From Tistrella mobilis (GTDB taxonomy: Bacteria; Pseudomonadota; Alphaproteobacteria; Tistrellales; Tistrellaceae), in the NCBI RefSeq assembly GCF_039634785.1, contig NZ_JBBIAB010000009.1, forward strand, positions 62,001-126,000: 64,000 nucleotides of DNA. Reading direction: 5' to 3'. Within the stretch, counting starts at the first letter, position 1. Each line of letters starts with the position of its first letter. This document shows, piece by piece, positions 53,814 to 64,000 of the stretch. The notes under the pieces were generated by a model, which was not told the DNA's origin, searched no databases, and saw only the letters and a program-made list of their open reading frames with translations. The position numbers and the translations under genes are program-made.

Positions 53814-53859
53814 CTGAAACTGAAGAACTGAAGGCCTGAACTGAAAGCCTGAAACTGAA
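53814..53859. repeat. CTGAA simple repeat
   Basis: Seven copies of CTGAA in 46 bp with irregular spacing of 5-8 nt, starting at 53814, 53820, 53828, 53836, 53841, 53849 and 53855. It lies just after the enoyl-CoA hydratase stop and runs into the terminator stem. Confidence 0.7.
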
Positions 53860-53893
53860 AAGGGGGCCGCCCCTTCCCGGGCAGCCCCCTTTT
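53858..53893. terminator. Bidirectional terminator
   Basis: AAAAGGGGGC (53858-53867) pairs with GCCCCCTTTT (53884-53893). The A run on one side and T run on the other let it work for the hydratase gene on the plus strand and for any transcript arriving on the minus strand. Confidence 0.85.
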
Positions 53894-53920
53894 GCCTACC
53901 GAGCGTCGCTGAAGCGACGG

Positions 53921-54136
53921 TCAGACCTCGCTGGTGCGCCGGCGCCGCGTCCAGGACGAGGCAGTGGCTCCCAGGGTGGCGGGACCGAGCAGCCGGTTCA
54001 CCGGCCGCATGTTGCGCGATCCCATGGCGTTGCCCCGCAGACGGCTCTCGACCGACTCGGACCGGGGAAGCGGCTGCGCCATCAGCGCGCGGCCTTCGAA
54101 CCCGCCGGGCAGGGCAAACAGATGTGCAAGACGCAC
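53921..54136 (-). CDS. Possible small basic protein, unknown
   Basis: 71 residues from a GTG at 54136, preceded by AAGGTG. It is basic, rich in Arg, Ser and Leu, begins R-L-A-H-L-F-A-L-P-G-G-F and has no known domain. Support is positional: promoter-like hexamers TGCACA and TATCTT (minus strand, 54191-54196 and 54168-54173, 17-nt spacer) precede it, a 7-bp stem-loop (53904-53919) follows the stop, then the terminator. It may be a small protein gene or a non-coding RNA. Confidence 0.35.
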   Translation of the reverse strand: MRLAHLFALPGGFEGRALMAQPLPRSESVESRLRGNAMGSRNMRPVNRLLGPATLGATASSWTRRRRTSEV

Positions 54137-54167
54137 GAGACACCTTTTGGTGGTTGACGATGACAGG

Positions 54168-54196
54168 AAGATAGCGCACAAACGCCCACTTGTGCA
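54168..54196 (-). promoter_or_regulatory. Promoter candidate for the small gene
   Basis: On the minus strand TGCACA (54191-54196), 17-nt spacer, TATCTT (54168-54173); each hexamer matches the sigma70 consensus at four of six positions. The start codon of the small frame is about 30 nt downstream. Confidence 0.35.
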
Positions 54197-54295
54197 GAGG
54201 GGGGCGGCAAGATTCCGCCGGCCCCCCGCGCGCGGCTGCCCTGCGCGCCCCACAGCCCTCGATCGTCGTCTTCGCCCGTCCTGGTTCTGTGCCGC

Positions 54296-55117
54296 CTAGT
54301 TCTGTGCCGATTGGGCAAGGCTGCCCGACTTGCGCATCATCCGCGCCGCCAGGACCACCGCGATCGTCACCAGCACCACCAGAATGGTGGCAAGAGCATT
54401 GATCTTGGGGCTGACGCCCAGACGCACGCTTGAGAAGATGACCATCGGCAGGGTGCTGGAGGCAGGGCCCGAGACGAAGCTTGCGATCACCAGATCGTCG
54501 AGCGACAGGGTGAAGGACAAAAGCCAGCCCGCCACCAGCGCCGGGGCGATGATCGGCAGGGTGATCACGAAGAACACCTTGGCCGGATGGGCGCCCAGAT
54601 CCAGCGCCGCCTCTTCCAGGCTGATGTCGAAGCTCGCCAGCCGCGACTGGACGATGACCGCGACATAGGCGGTGGAGAAGGTGACATGGGCGATGATGAT
54701 GGTCATCACCCCGCGGCCGGCCGGCCAGCCGATCATCTGTTCAAGCGTCACGAACAGCAGCAGCAGCGACAGGCCGGTGATGACCTCGGGCATCACCAGC
54801 GGCGCGCTGATCATGCCCGAGAACAGGGTCCGGCCCCGGAACCGGCCGAAGCGCACCAGCGCCACGGCGGCCATCGTCCCCAGGATCAGGGCCAGCGTGG
54901 CCGAGATCGCGGCGATCCGGAAGCTGACCCAGGCCGCGTTCAGGATGGCATCGTCCCGCAGCAGCTCGCCATACCATTTGGGCGAGAACCCGGCCCAGAC
55001 GGTGACCAGGCGCGACTCGTTGAAGGAATAGACGATCAGCAGCAGGATCGGCACATAGAGAAACAGGAAGCCGACCAGCAGCGAGGTGAGGCGGAACCAG
55101 GGAAAACGGGTGGCCAT
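54296..55117 (-). CDS. potI: Putrescine ABC transporter permease (PotI)
   Basis: 273 residues, six helices. P-I-L-L-L-I-V-Y-S-F-N-E-S-R near residue 24, V-L-G-T-M-A-A-type G-T-M-A-A-V-A-L, and the EAA loop L-E-E-A-A-L-D-L-G-A-H-P-A-K-V-F near 178 match PotI/PotC. It pairs with PotH in the inner membrane. Last gene of the puuA-potFGHI set, 15 nt after potH. Confidence 0.92.
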   Translation of the reverse strand: MATRFPWFRLTSLLVGFLFLYVPILLLIVYSFNESRLVTVWAGFSPKWYGELLRDDAILNAAWVSFRIAAISATLALILGTMAAVALVRFGRFRGRTLFSGMISAPLVMPEVITGLSLLLLFVTLEQMIGWPAGRGVMTIIIAHVTFSTAYVAVIVQSRLASFDISLEEAALDLGAHPAKVFFVITLPIIAPALVAGWLLSFTLSLDDLVIASFVSGPASSTLPMVIFSSVRLGVSPKINALATILVVLVTIAVVLAARMMRKSGSLAQSAQN

Positions 55118-55132
55118 GATCTGTCGCTCCCC

Positions 55133-56071
55133 TTACCCGCGCCCGGCGCCGCGCGCCTGCACGTTCTGGAAGATCATGATCGGCACCACCAGCAGCAGCA
55201 GCATGGCGATGGCGACCGCGGATGCCACCGGCCAGTCGCGGTTCTGGAAGAATTCGTTCCACAGCACCCGGCCGATCATCACCGTGTCCGGCCCGCCCAG
55301 CAGGTCGGGGATGACGAACTCGCCCATTGCCGGGATGAAGACCAGCATGGCGCCGGCGATCACGCCCGGCATGGAAAGCGGCAGGGTGATGGCGAAAAAC
55401 GCCTTCACCGGCCGGCATCCCAGATCCGCCGCCGCTTCCAGAAGGCTGAGATCCATCTTTTCGAGCGTGGCATAAAGCGGCAGCACCATGAAGGGCAGGT
55501 AGCTGTAGACGATGCCGATCACCACCGCGAAGTTGTTGTTGATCAGCGGCAGCGGCTCGCTGATCACGCCCGCCCACATCAGGGCATTGTTGATGAGGCC
55601 GTTGCTCTGCAGCAGCCCGATCCAGGCATAGACCCGGATCAGGAACGAGGTCCAGAACGGCAGCACGATCAGCAGCAGCAGCAGCGGCCGGATCTTCTGG
55701 TCGCTGCGGGCGATCGCATAGGCCAGCGGATAGCCGAGCAGCAGCGAGACGATGGTCGAGACCGCCGCCAGTTCCGCACTGTTCAGATAGGCGTGGATAT
55801 AGAGCGGATCGTCGAGCAGATAGGCGTAGTTGCCGAGATTGACCGTGATGGTCAGCGCCAGATCGTCGACCCATTCCAGCAGCGGCGTGTAGGGCGGCTG
55901 GCCGATGATCGCCTCGGCGAAGCTGATCTTCAGGATGATGACGAAGGGCAGCAGAAAGAAGGCGAGCAGCCAGACATAGGGCATCGCCACCACGATGCCC
56001 CTGCCGGGCATCGGCAGGCGCAGGCGACGGCCGGCATCGGGCGTTGCTGCGGGCGTTTCGAGATCGGCCAT
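55133..56071 (-). CDS. potH: Putrescine ABC transporter permease (PotH)
   Basis: 312 residues. Y-V-W-L-L-A-F-F-L-L-P-F near residue 32, L-L-G-Y-P-L-A-Y-A-I-A-R, L-P-F-W-T-S-F-L-I-R-V-Y-A-W near 145 and the EAA loop L-E-A-A-A-D-L-G-C-R-P-V-K-A-F near 220 identify PotH/PotB. It forms the transport channel with PotI. It is 67 nt after potG. Confidence 0.93.
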   Translation of the reverse strand: MADLETPAATPDAGRRLRLPMPGRGIVVAMPYVWLLAFFLLPFVIILKISFAEAIIGQPPYTPLLEWVDDLALTITVNLGNYAYLLDDPLYIHAYLNSAELAAVSTIVSLLLGYPLAYAIARSDQKIRPLLLLLIVLPFWTSFLIRVYAWIGLLQSNGLINNALMWAGVISEPLPLINNNFAVVIGIVYSYLPFMVLPLYATLEKMDLSLLEAAADLGCRPVKAFFAITLPLSMPGVIAGAMLVFIPAMGEFVIPDLLGGPDTVMIGRVLWNEFFQNRDWPVASAVAIAMLLLLVVPIMIFQNVQARGAGRG

Positions 56072-56138
56072 CCGGTCGGTCCCTTCGGCTCGGGAAGAAG
56101 CAAGGAGACGGGCGGTGCGCCCCGGGCAGGGGCGGCCG

Positions 56139-57302
<1,164 letters not shown>

Positions 57303-57450
57303 CGGGAACATTCCCTCCGCAGGCTGCGGGATCTGCCCGACCCGGACCGACATCCCCATGTCCGGACCGGGCCGTCACTGCCGGAACGCGAACGGGGCGA
57401 CCGCCTCGACCCTGTCGGACAAGACGACCGCCCCGATCGATCATGAAAGC

Positions 57451-58590
57451 TCAGCCTTCGCTGCCGCTGCGGATCCGGGTCCAGGCGCGGGTGCGGGCCC
57501 GCTCGTATTTCAGGTCGTGCGGGGTCACCACCCACAGCCGGTTCATCGTCTCTTCCGAGGGATAGATGCCGGGGTCGTTGCGCACGTCTTCCGAGACCAG
57601 CGGGGTCGCCTTGGCATTGGCGTTGGCATAGGCGACATAGTCCGAAATCGCCGCCGTCACCTTGGGCTCGAGGATGTAGTTGATGAAGGTGTGGGCGTTC
57701 TCGGGGTGCGGCGCATCGGCCGGGATCGCCAGCATGTCGAACCAGAGCTGGGCGCCCTCGGTCGGGATCACATAGACGATCTCGTTGCCGTTATCGGCTT
57801 CCTGGGCGCGGTCACGCGCCTGAAGGATGTCGCCCGAATAGCCCATGGCCACGCAGACCTCGCCATTGGCCAGGTCGTTGATGTACTGGCTGTTGTGGAA
57901 CTTGCGGATATGAGGCCGGATCTTCATGTAGGCCTCGGCCACCTTGTCCACATCCTCGACCTTATGTCCGTCGGGATCGAGGCCAAGATAGTTGAGCATG
58001 GCCGGGAAGGTCTCGTCCGGGCTGTCCATCACCGAGACGCCGCAGTCGGCCAGCTTCGAGACCACTTCCGGGTCGAAGATCAGCCGCCAGCTGTCGAGCG
58101 GGGCGTTCTCGCCCAGCCGTTCCTTGACCATCTTGACGTTGTAGCCGATGCCGGTCGTGCCCCACATATAGGGCACCAGATACTCGTTGCCCGGATCGTA
58201 TTTGGCCACCCGCGCCATCAGCTTCGGGTCGAGATTGCCGAAATTCGGAATCTTCGACTTGTCGAGCTTCTGATAGATGCCCGATTTCAGCTGGCGCGCC
58301 GCATAGGGCGCGAGCGTCGGACCGACGACGTCGTAACCGGAACGGCCGGCGAGCAGCTTCGACTCCAGCACGTCCTGGGTGTCATAGACGTCGTAATTGA
58401 CCTTGATGCCGCTCTGCTGCTCGAAATTCGGGACCGTATCCTCGGCCACGTAGTCCGACCAGTTATAGACGTTCAGGACCTTCTCCTCGGCGGCCTGGGC
58501 GCTGCCCAGGGCGAGAAGCGCGATACCGGCGGCAAGGCCGGTTACGGCCGCAGAGCCGGTGGTCGGGCGACGGGTGCGTCGGTTGGTCAT
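57451..58590 (-). CDS. potF: Putrescine-binding periplasmic protein (PotF)
   Basis: 379 residues from the ATG at 58590. Basic N-terminus and signal peptide ending near A-Q-A-A. The mature start K-V-L-N-V-Y-N-W-S-D-Y near residue 38 supplies the aromatic and Ser/Asp contacts known from PotF/SpuD; Y-D-V-V-G-P-T and W-G-T-T-G-I-G-Y-N follow. It binds putrescine or spermidine. It is followed by potG after 148 bp and preceded by a palindrome-containing gap. Confidence 0.92.
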   Translation of the reverse strand: MTNRRTRRPTTGSAAVTGLAAGIALLALGSAQAAEEKVLNVYNWSDYVAEDTVPNFEQQSGIKVNYDVYDTQDVLESKLLAGRSGYDVVGPTLAPYAARQLKSGIYQKLDKSKIPNFGNLDPKLMARVAKYDPGNEYLVPYMWGTTGIGYNVKMVKERLGENAPLDSWRLIFDPEVVSKLADCGVSVMDSPDETFPAMLNYLGLDPDGHKVEDVDKVAEAYMKIRPHIRKFHNSQYINDLANGEVCVAMGYSGDILQARDRAQEADNGNEIVYVIPTEGAQLWFDMLAIPADAPHPENAHTFINYILEPKVTAAISDYVAYANANAKATPLVSEDVRNDPGIYPSEETMNRLWVVTPHDLKYERARTRAWTRIRSGSEG

Positions 58591-58753
58591 CGGGCGGCGC
58601 CTCATCCTTATCATGCGCGGGCGTCTGTCCGCGCTCGGTTCCGCAACGGCAGACCGCGGGCAGTCGTGACCGACCGCCGCCGCCTGCACTTCGGGGCGAG
58701 CCGGAGCACGGCGGGACACCACGCTCCGACCGGCATTTTTCGACAAGGCGCCC

Positions 58754-58771
58754 GCCGCGGTCAACCGCGGC
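58754..58771. promoter_or_regulatory. Palindrome between puuA and potF
   Basis: CCGCGGT-CA-ACCGCGG, a perfect 7-2-7 inverted repeat at 58755-58770, extended by one further G-C pair. It lies in the 244-bp gap, 64 nt past the puuA end and 165 nt before potF. It could be an operator for potF or a compact hairpin after puuA. Confidence 0.4.
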
Positions 58772-58834
58772 CGGGGGAAGAGGGACGCCGCTCGTCACGT
58801 TTTCCGAAAAAATTCGTCTTGCAATGACGAACGA

Positions 58835-60175
58835 TCAGACGTTGAGCAGCAGACACTCCCGTTCCCACGAGGAGATCACGCTGGAATAGGCGTCGTATTC
58901 GGCCTCCTTGACCGCGATCAGCACCTTCACGAAGCGTTCGCCCAGAAGCTCGACCAGCGGATCGCAATCGGCCAGCTGCGACAGCGCATCGGGCAGGTGG
59001 CGGGGCAGGCCATGGGCACGGACATAGGCCGATCCGCGCAGCGGTTCGGTGGGCGTCAGCCCCTCCATCATGCCCAGATAGCCGCAGGCCAGGCTGGCGG
59101 CGATGGCGAGATAGGGATTGGCGTCCGCGCCCGGCACCCGGTTTTCGATCCGCCGCGCATCGGGCTCGGAATGCGGCACGCGCAGGCCGCAGGTCCGGTT
59201 CTCATAGCCCCAGTCGACATTGATCGGCGCATCGGAATGGCGGATCAGCCGACGGTAGCTGTTCACATTGGGCGCGATCAGCGGCATCACGGCCGGCAGG
59301 TATTTCTGCAGGCCGGCAATGAAGCCGTAGAGCAGTTCCGAACTGGCCCCGCCTTCACCGACGAACAGGTTCCGGCCGGTTTCGACATCGGTCAGCGACT
59401 GATGGATGTGCATGGCACTGCCCGGCTCGCGCTGCATGGGCTTGGCCATGAAGGTCGCATAGACCTTGTGCCGGATCGCCGCCTCGCGGACCGTGCGCTT
59501 GAACAGGAAGGTCTGGTCGGCCAGATCCAGCGGATTGCCGTGGTTGAAGTTGATCTCCATCTGTGCGGCACCCGCCTCGTGGGTCAGGGTGTCGATGTCG
59601 ATCTCCTGCGCTTCGCAGAAGTCGTACATCTCTTCGAACAGCGGATCGAACTCGTTGACGGCATCGATGCCGAAGGCCTGGCGCCCGGTCTCGGGCCGGC
59701 CGCTGCGGCCGACCGGCGGCTCCAGCGGATAGTCGGGATCGTGGTTGATCTTGACCAGGAAGAATTCCAGCTCCGGCGCCACCACCGGGGCCCAGCCCTT
59801 GTCGGCGAAGCGCTGAAGCACCCGGCGCAGCACGTAGCGTGGGGCGATGTCGCAGGGGCGGCCGTCGAGATAATAGCAGTCGCACAGCACCTGGGCGGTG
59901 GCGTCGACATACCAGGGAACCTTGCGGATGGAATTCTCGTCGGGCTTCATCCAGACATCGGGCATCGCCTCGTCGGTGATGTCCTCGTCGGGGTATTCCC
60001 CGGTGACCGTCTGGGTGAAGACCGGTTCCGGCAGCCGGAGCCCGTGGCTCGTCAGGCTGCGGACGAATTTGTCGGCGGGCAGGATCTTGCCGCGGGCCAC
60101 CCCGCTCAGATCCGGCACCAGGCATTCGATTTCGGTGATCGCGTTGGCTTTGAGCCAGTCCGCAAGGCTGTCCAT
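58835..60175 (-). CDS. puuA: Gamma-glutamylpolyamine synthetase (PuuA-like, GS family)
   Basis: 446 residues from the ATG at 60175. Glutamine-synthetase fold: C-L-V-P-D-L-S-G-V-A-R-G-K near residue 20, A-P-E-L-E-F-F-L near 135, E-A-G-A-A-Q-M-E-I-N-F near 205, the substrate block G-S-A-M-H-I-H-Q-S near 250 and R-V-P-G-A-D-A-N-P-Y near 345. Family members ligate glutamate to putrescine or other amines with ATP, the first step of the Puu pathway. The location before potFGHI supports a polyamine substrate. Other Puu enzymes (PuuB, PuuC, PuuD) are not in the window. Confidence 0.9.
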   Translation of the reverse strand: MDSLADWLKANAITEIECLVPDLSGVARGKILPADKFVRSLTSHGLRLPEPVFTQTVTGEYPDEDITDEAMPDVWMKPDENSIRKVPWYVDATAQVLCDCYYLDGRPCDIAPRYVLRRVLQRFADKGWAPVVAPELEFFLVKINHDPDYPLEPPVGRSGRPETGRQAFGIDAVNEFDPLFEEMYDFCEAQEIDIDTLTHEAGAAQMEINFNHGNPLDLADQTFLFKRTVREAAIRHKVYATFMAKPMQREPGSAMHIHQSLTDVETGRNLFVGEGGASSELLYGFIAGLQKYLPAVMPLIAPNVNSYRRLIRHSDAPINVDWGYENRTCGLRVPHSEPDARRIENRVPGADANPYLAIAASLACGYLGMMEGLTPTEPLRGSAYVRAHGLPRHLPDALSQLADCDPLVELLGERFVKVLIAVKEAEYDAYSSVISSWERECLLLNV

Positions 60176-60507
60176 GAACCACCCGAAGCTGAGAGAACCC
60201 CGCATCCGGTGCCATGCGCCCGGCGCCGCCCGCCTCCCCACGAAGGCGCCGTCATCCGGCCGCATGCCGTGCTCCCGCCGAAGGGCAGCCGGATCGGGCC
60301 GGCCGTCGGGGAGGACGTGGATGCGAGGGGCCTGTCCGCCGGGTGCGGTGGGCGCGTAAGGGGGGCCGGGCGGCCGGAAAAACCTGAAGAAGAACTGGAC
60401 CGGGCGTCCGGACGGTGGGCCTGGCGGACCGACACGTTACCCATCAAGGATAAGCCGGCCGCGATCGGGCTGGCAAGGGGCCCGCAAAGCCGGTGCCCCA
60501 AAAGAAA
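60176..60507. other. Non-coding stretch upstream of puuA
   Basis: About 330 bp between the puuA start and the tRNA terminator. No gene is recognised. It contains a possible minus-strand promoter near 60448-60477; the rest is GC-rich without clear repeats. Confidence 0.5.
60448..60477 (-). promoter_or_regulatory. Promoter candidate for puuA
   Basis: On the minus strand TTGCCA (60472-60477), 18-nt spacer, TATCCT (60448-60453), five and four matches of six to sigma70. The implied puuA leader of about 265 nt is long, so a second, closer promoter may exist. Confidence 0.35.
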
Positions 60508-60538
60508 CAGGGGACCAGCCTGCTCGGCTGGTCCCCTG
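60500..60538 (-). terminator. Terminator of tRNA-Arg
   Basis: A perfect 13-bp stem, CAGGGGACCAGCC (60508-60520) with GGCTGGTCCCCTG (60526-60538), 5-nt loop. On the minus strand it is followed by TTTCTTTT. It starts 2 nt after the tRNA CCA end. Confidence 0.93.
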
Positions 60539-60540
60539 AA

Positions 60541-60617
60541 TGGCGCACCGGGGAAGATTCGAACTCCCGACCCCCAGATTCGTAGTCTGATGCTCTATCC
60601 AACTGAGCTACCGGTGC
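60541..60617 (-). tRNA. tRNA-Arg(ACG)
   Basis: A 77-nt cloverleaf on the minus strand with encoded CCA (60541-60543). Acceptor GCACCGG pairs with CCGGTGC; D-arm has AGCTCAGTTGGATAGAGC, the anticodon loop is CTACGAA with anticodon ACG, and the T-loop is GTTCGAATC-like. The A34 would become inosine through TadA to read CGU, CGC and CGA. A strong terminator follows directly. Confidence 0.97.
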
Positions 60618-60681
60618 GTATCCGTCCTCATCTTCGGTGGTGTTCGGAGCGTCGTCCGGGCCACCTCGTCGGGACGGGCGG

Positions 60682-60710
60682 AACTTAAGGCGGGGCGGCG
60701 GGGAATGCAA
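60682..60710 (-). promoter_or_regulatory. tRNA-Arg promoter candidate
   Basis: On the minus strand TTGCAT (60705-60710), 17-nt spacer, TAAGTT (60682-60687), about 65 nt upstream of the mature tRNA 5' end. The -10 is a weak match. Confidence 0.35.
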
Positions 60711-60751
60711 GCGAAATGTGGCGATTTCTTGAACCCCCCGCCATGCCGGCG

Positions 60752-61776
<1,025 letters not shown>

Positions 61777-61780
<4 letters not shown>

Positions 61781-62814
61781 GCGGCGAACTCCGGAATATG
61801 CTCACCCTTGGCCACCGGGTGGACGCAGGCGACGCCGTGATCGGGGGCAAGCGGCACCCAGGGGATGTCGCCGGCACAGGCGGCATCCGACCGCGGGCAG
61901 CGGCCGGCGAAGGCGCAGCCGGGCGGCAGGCGCCGCGGATCGGGCACCGTGCCGGGAATGGTCGCCAGCCGCGGCCGGGTATGGGCCGGACCGTCGCCAT
62001 CGGCCGCATGTTCCAGCCCGTGGGCATGGGGAATGGCGGCGAACAGGCCGTGGGTATAGGGATGGCCCATCTGCGCGAAGAGCGGCTCGGTCGGCGCGGC
62101 CTCGACGATCGATCCCGCATACATCACTGCGGTCTTGTCGACCGTCTCGGCGATGACGCCCAGGTCATGGGTGATCAGCACCAGCCCCATGCGCATCTCT
62201 TCGACCAGCTCCACCACCAGATCCAGAATCTGGGCCTGGATGGTGACGTCGAGCGCGGTGGTCGGCTCGTCGGCGATCAGCAGCTTGGGCTCGCAGGCAA
62301 GCGCTGCCGCGATCATGACGCGCTGGCGCTGCCCGCCCGAAAGCTGGTGAGGATAGAGGTCGAGCGGGAAGCGCTTCGCATTCAGCCCCACCCGTTCCAG
62401 CAGCCGCCGGGCGCGGCCGTCGGCTTCGGCCCGGCCGATGCCCAGATGCAGGCGCATGCCCTCCGAGACCTGCTGGCCGATGGTCTTGACCGGGTTGAGC
62501 GCGGTCATCGGCTCCTGGAAGATCATGGCCATGTTGCGGCCGCGGCGCTTGCAGAGTTCGGGCTCGGACAGCCGGGTCAGCTCTTCGCCGGCCAGCCGGA
62601 TCGATCCTTCGACCATCGCCTTGTCGGGCAGCAGGCCCATGATGGCGAGCGCGGTCATGGATTTGCCGGAGCCGCTTTCGCCCACCAGGCCCAGCATCTG
62701 GCCGGCGGCGACGTCGAAACTGACGCCGCGCAGGATCGGCGCCGGGCCGTCGGGCGTGGGCAGCGTCACCCGGAGATCTGCGATCGAGAGCAGAGGCTCG
62801 TCGGTTGCGGTCAT
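61777..62814 (-). CDS. ABC transporter ATPase (DppD/OppD type)
   Basis: 345 residues. Walker [10 protein letters not shown] near residue 43, [11 protein letters not shown] near 97, L-S-G-G-Q-R-Q-R-V near 158, and a C-terminal cysteine-bearing domain (G-C-A-F-A-G-R-C near 305, then a C-A motif) that in some OppD/DppD proteins carries an iron-sulfur cluster. It lies 71 bp after the DppC-type permease and overlaps the following ATPase. Confidence 0.93.
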
Positions 62815-62885
62815 GGGGCTGGCGGTCCTTCAGGCACGGGCAGGGTTGGAGGGATGGGCGGGGGTGGCGAACCGGAAGCCTGACA

Positions 62886-63764
62886 TCAGCGGGCCCGCCG
62901 GAGTTTGGGGTCGAGCACGTCGCGCAGGCCGTCGCCCAGCAGGTTCAGGCCAAGCACGGTGAAGACGATGGCGAGCCCCGGGATGATCGCCAGCTGCGGC
63001 GCCATGTAGATGAAGGTCTGCGCCTCGTTCAGCATCCGGCCCCAGCTGGGGGTGGGCGGCTGGGTGCCGAGGCCCAGATAGCTGAGGCCAGCTTCCGCCA
63101 GGATCGCGAGGGCGAACTGGATGGTCGCCTGCACGATGATGATCGACAGGATGTTGGGCAGCACATGATGCAGCGTGATCCGCACCGGTCCCTTGCCGGC
63201 GAGCCGCGCGGCCATGACGTATTCGCGCGACCAGACGGCGAGGGCGGCACCACGGGTGATGCGGGCGAAGACCGGCACGTTGAAGATGCCGATCGCCAGG
63301 ATCGAATTCACCGCGCCGGGGCCGAGCAGGGCGGTGATCATCACCGCCGAAAGCAGGGCCGGGAAGGCGAAGGCGAAGTCGCTGAAGCGCATCACCAGCT
63401 CTTCGATCCAGCCGCGCCGGGCGGCGGCGAGGCAGCCGAGCGCGGTGCCGATGGTCAGGCCGATGCCGACCGCGACCACGCCGACCAGGATCGAGTTCTG
63501 CGCCCCGGTCATGATCATCGACAGGATGTCGCGGCCGAACTGGTCGGTGCCGAAGAGATTGGCCGCCGACGGCGCCTGCAGACGGGCGCGGACATTCATC
63601 TTGGTCGGATCGAGCGGCGTCCAGAACAGCGAGGTCGCCGCGATACCGAGGAAGAGCAGGGTGATCACGCCGCCCACGACGAAGTTCCGGCTGGCGAGGG
63701 CCCGGCGGAAGATCTCGGCGGCGGCCGAGGGGCGGCGGATGGTGACGGTGGTGGTCTGGCTCAT
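62886..63764 (-). CDS. ABC transporter permease (DppC type)
   Basis: 292 residues from the ATG at 63764 (GGTGGAGGA upstream). F-G-T-D-Q-F-G-R-D-I-L-S near residue 72, EAA loop A-A-R-L-A-G-K-G-P-V-R-I-T-L-H-H-V-L-P-N near 190, end L-G-D-G-L-R-D-V-L-D-P-K. Inner-membrane half of a peptide-type importer; the partner permease follows upstream at the window edge, 16 nt away. Confidence 0.93.
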   Translation of the reverse strand: MSQTTTVTIRRPSAAAEIFRRALASRNFVVGGVITLLFLGIAATSLFWTPLDPTKMNVRARLQAPSAANLFGTDQFGRDILSMIMTGAQNSILVGVVAVGIGLTIGTALGCLAAARRGWIEELVMRFSDFAFAFPALLSAVMITALLGPGAVNSILAIGIFNVPVFARITRGAALAVWSREYVMAARLAGKGPVRITLHHVLPNILSIIIVQATIQFALAILAEAGLSYLGLGTQPPTPSWGRMLNEAQTFIYMAPQLAIIPGLAIVFTVLGLNLLGDGLRDVLDPKLRRAR

Positions 63765-63780
63765 GGGATCCTCCACCGGC

Positions 63781-64000
63781 TCAGAGCATGTCGCCGCCGC
63801 GCCGGAGACGCGGGTCGAGGGCGGCATAGGACAGGTCGACCAGGAAGTTCACGAACACCACCACGGCGGCGATGACCACCACCAGGCTCTTGACCGTGAT
63901 CAGGTCGCGCTGGGCGATCGCCTGGAAGATCAGCCGGCCAACGCCCGGCAGGGCGAAGACGTTCTCGATGATGATCGTGCCGGCGAGCAGCGACGAAATC
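63781..64000 (-). CDS. ABC transporter permease (DppB type), C-terminal part
   Basis: The frame is open to the right edge; 72 residues are visible and the start is outside. It contains A-G-T-I-I-I-E-N-V-F-A-L-P-G-V-G-R-L, the standard DppB region before the last helix, and ends D-P-R-L-R-R-G-G-D-M-L. It pairs with the DppC-type permease 16 nt downstream. The binding protein of this system is presumably beyond the window. Confidence 0.9.
   Translation of the reverse strand, partial: ISSLLAGTIIIENVFALPGVGRLIFQAIAQRDLITVKSLVVVIAAVVVFVNFLVDLSYAALDPRLRRGGDML

Larger units (their letters stand above)
53801..54295. other. 495-bp region with repeat, terminator and a possible small gene
   Basis: Between the enoyl-CoA hydratase and potI. 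It contains seven CTGAA copies, a two-way terminator, a stem-loop (53904-53919) and a short minus-strand frame with promoter-like hexamers, each listed separately. Nothing else is recognised. Confidence 0.6.

Noticed and set aside
53934-54299. Plus-strand frame of 121 codons after the enoyl-CoA hydratase
   Set aside because: It lacks a ribosome site, is Arg/Ser-rich and lies opposite the better supported minus-strand small frame.
60541-60617. tRNA-Arg as an attachment site of an integrated element
   Set aside because: No integrase gene and no repeated tRNA 3' end is seen on either side within the window.

Overview
This is a GC-rich, gene-dense 64 kb stretch of chromosome or chromid from a free-living alphaproteobacterium. 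The gene families (FCD-type GntR regulators, TRAP carriers, PaoABC, OxyR, RhtX/FptX permease, Dpp and Pot ABC systems) suggest a Rhodospirillales-like organism. A Tistrella-like host is a guess from style, not a demonstrated identity. No phage, insertion sequence, CRISPR array or rRNA is visible. One tRNA-Arg(ACG) and a prolyl-tRNA synthetase are present.

Layout. 1-3.1 kb: 3' end of an autotransporter gene. 3.2-4.8 kb: PaaI thioesterase divergent from a MarR regulator, then a LOG protein. 5.1-8.1 kb: TRAP transporter (P-Q-M). 8.1-11.7 kb: DUF1127 protein, GcvA-type LysR regulator, exported Cys-rich protein and an orphan CysA ATPase. 11.7-16.3 kb: AlkD-like HEAT protein and MarR, then an alpha/beta hydrolase and Baeyer-Villiger-type monooxygenase facing a TetR regulator across an 18-bp palindrome. 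16.3-18.6 kb: DUF454 protein and a catalase with a near-consensus OxyR site in its promoter. 18.6-26.2 kb: an iron-acquisition island of flavin monooxygenase, RhtX/FptX-type permease, FyuA-like TonB receptor, PchR-like AraC regulator, DmeF-type metal efflux pump and a methyltransferase, with two Fur-box-like sequences. 26.2-31.3 kb: oxyR, a small membrane protein, a eukaryote/archaea-type proS, a PAS protein, DUF983 and MarR.

31.3-41.8 kb: an FCD-GntR regulator divergent from a class II aldolase, followed by a Dpp-type ABC transporter with fused ATPases, a GhrA reductase, an acetylpolyamine-deacetylase-like protein and an omega-aminotransferase, closed by a strong terminator. 41.8-47.3 kb: DoxX-PaoA-PaoB-PaoC aldehyde oxidoreductase divergent from a LysR. 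47.3-53.8 kb: a Cas2-like-fold small protein, FCD-GntR, a second TRAP system, an APH-type kinase and a divergent enoyl-CoA hydratase. 54.3-60.2 kb: PuuA-like glutamate-polyamine ligase with PotFGHI putrescine transporter. 60.5 kb: tRNA-Arg with terminator. 60.75-64 kb: second Dpp-type ABC system, cut off at the window end.

Together the genes describe a scavenger of organic acids, peptides or opine-like compounds, amines and ketones or aldehydes, with many local regulators facing their targets. The least ordinary parts are the iron-uptake island with a flavoprotein fused by overlap to the permease, the ABC/reductase/deacetylase/aminotransferase operon, and the proS with an incomplete zinc site. 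Start codons were chosen by Shine-Dalgarno fit, family length and overlap with neighbours. Promoter and operator calls were made by eye.
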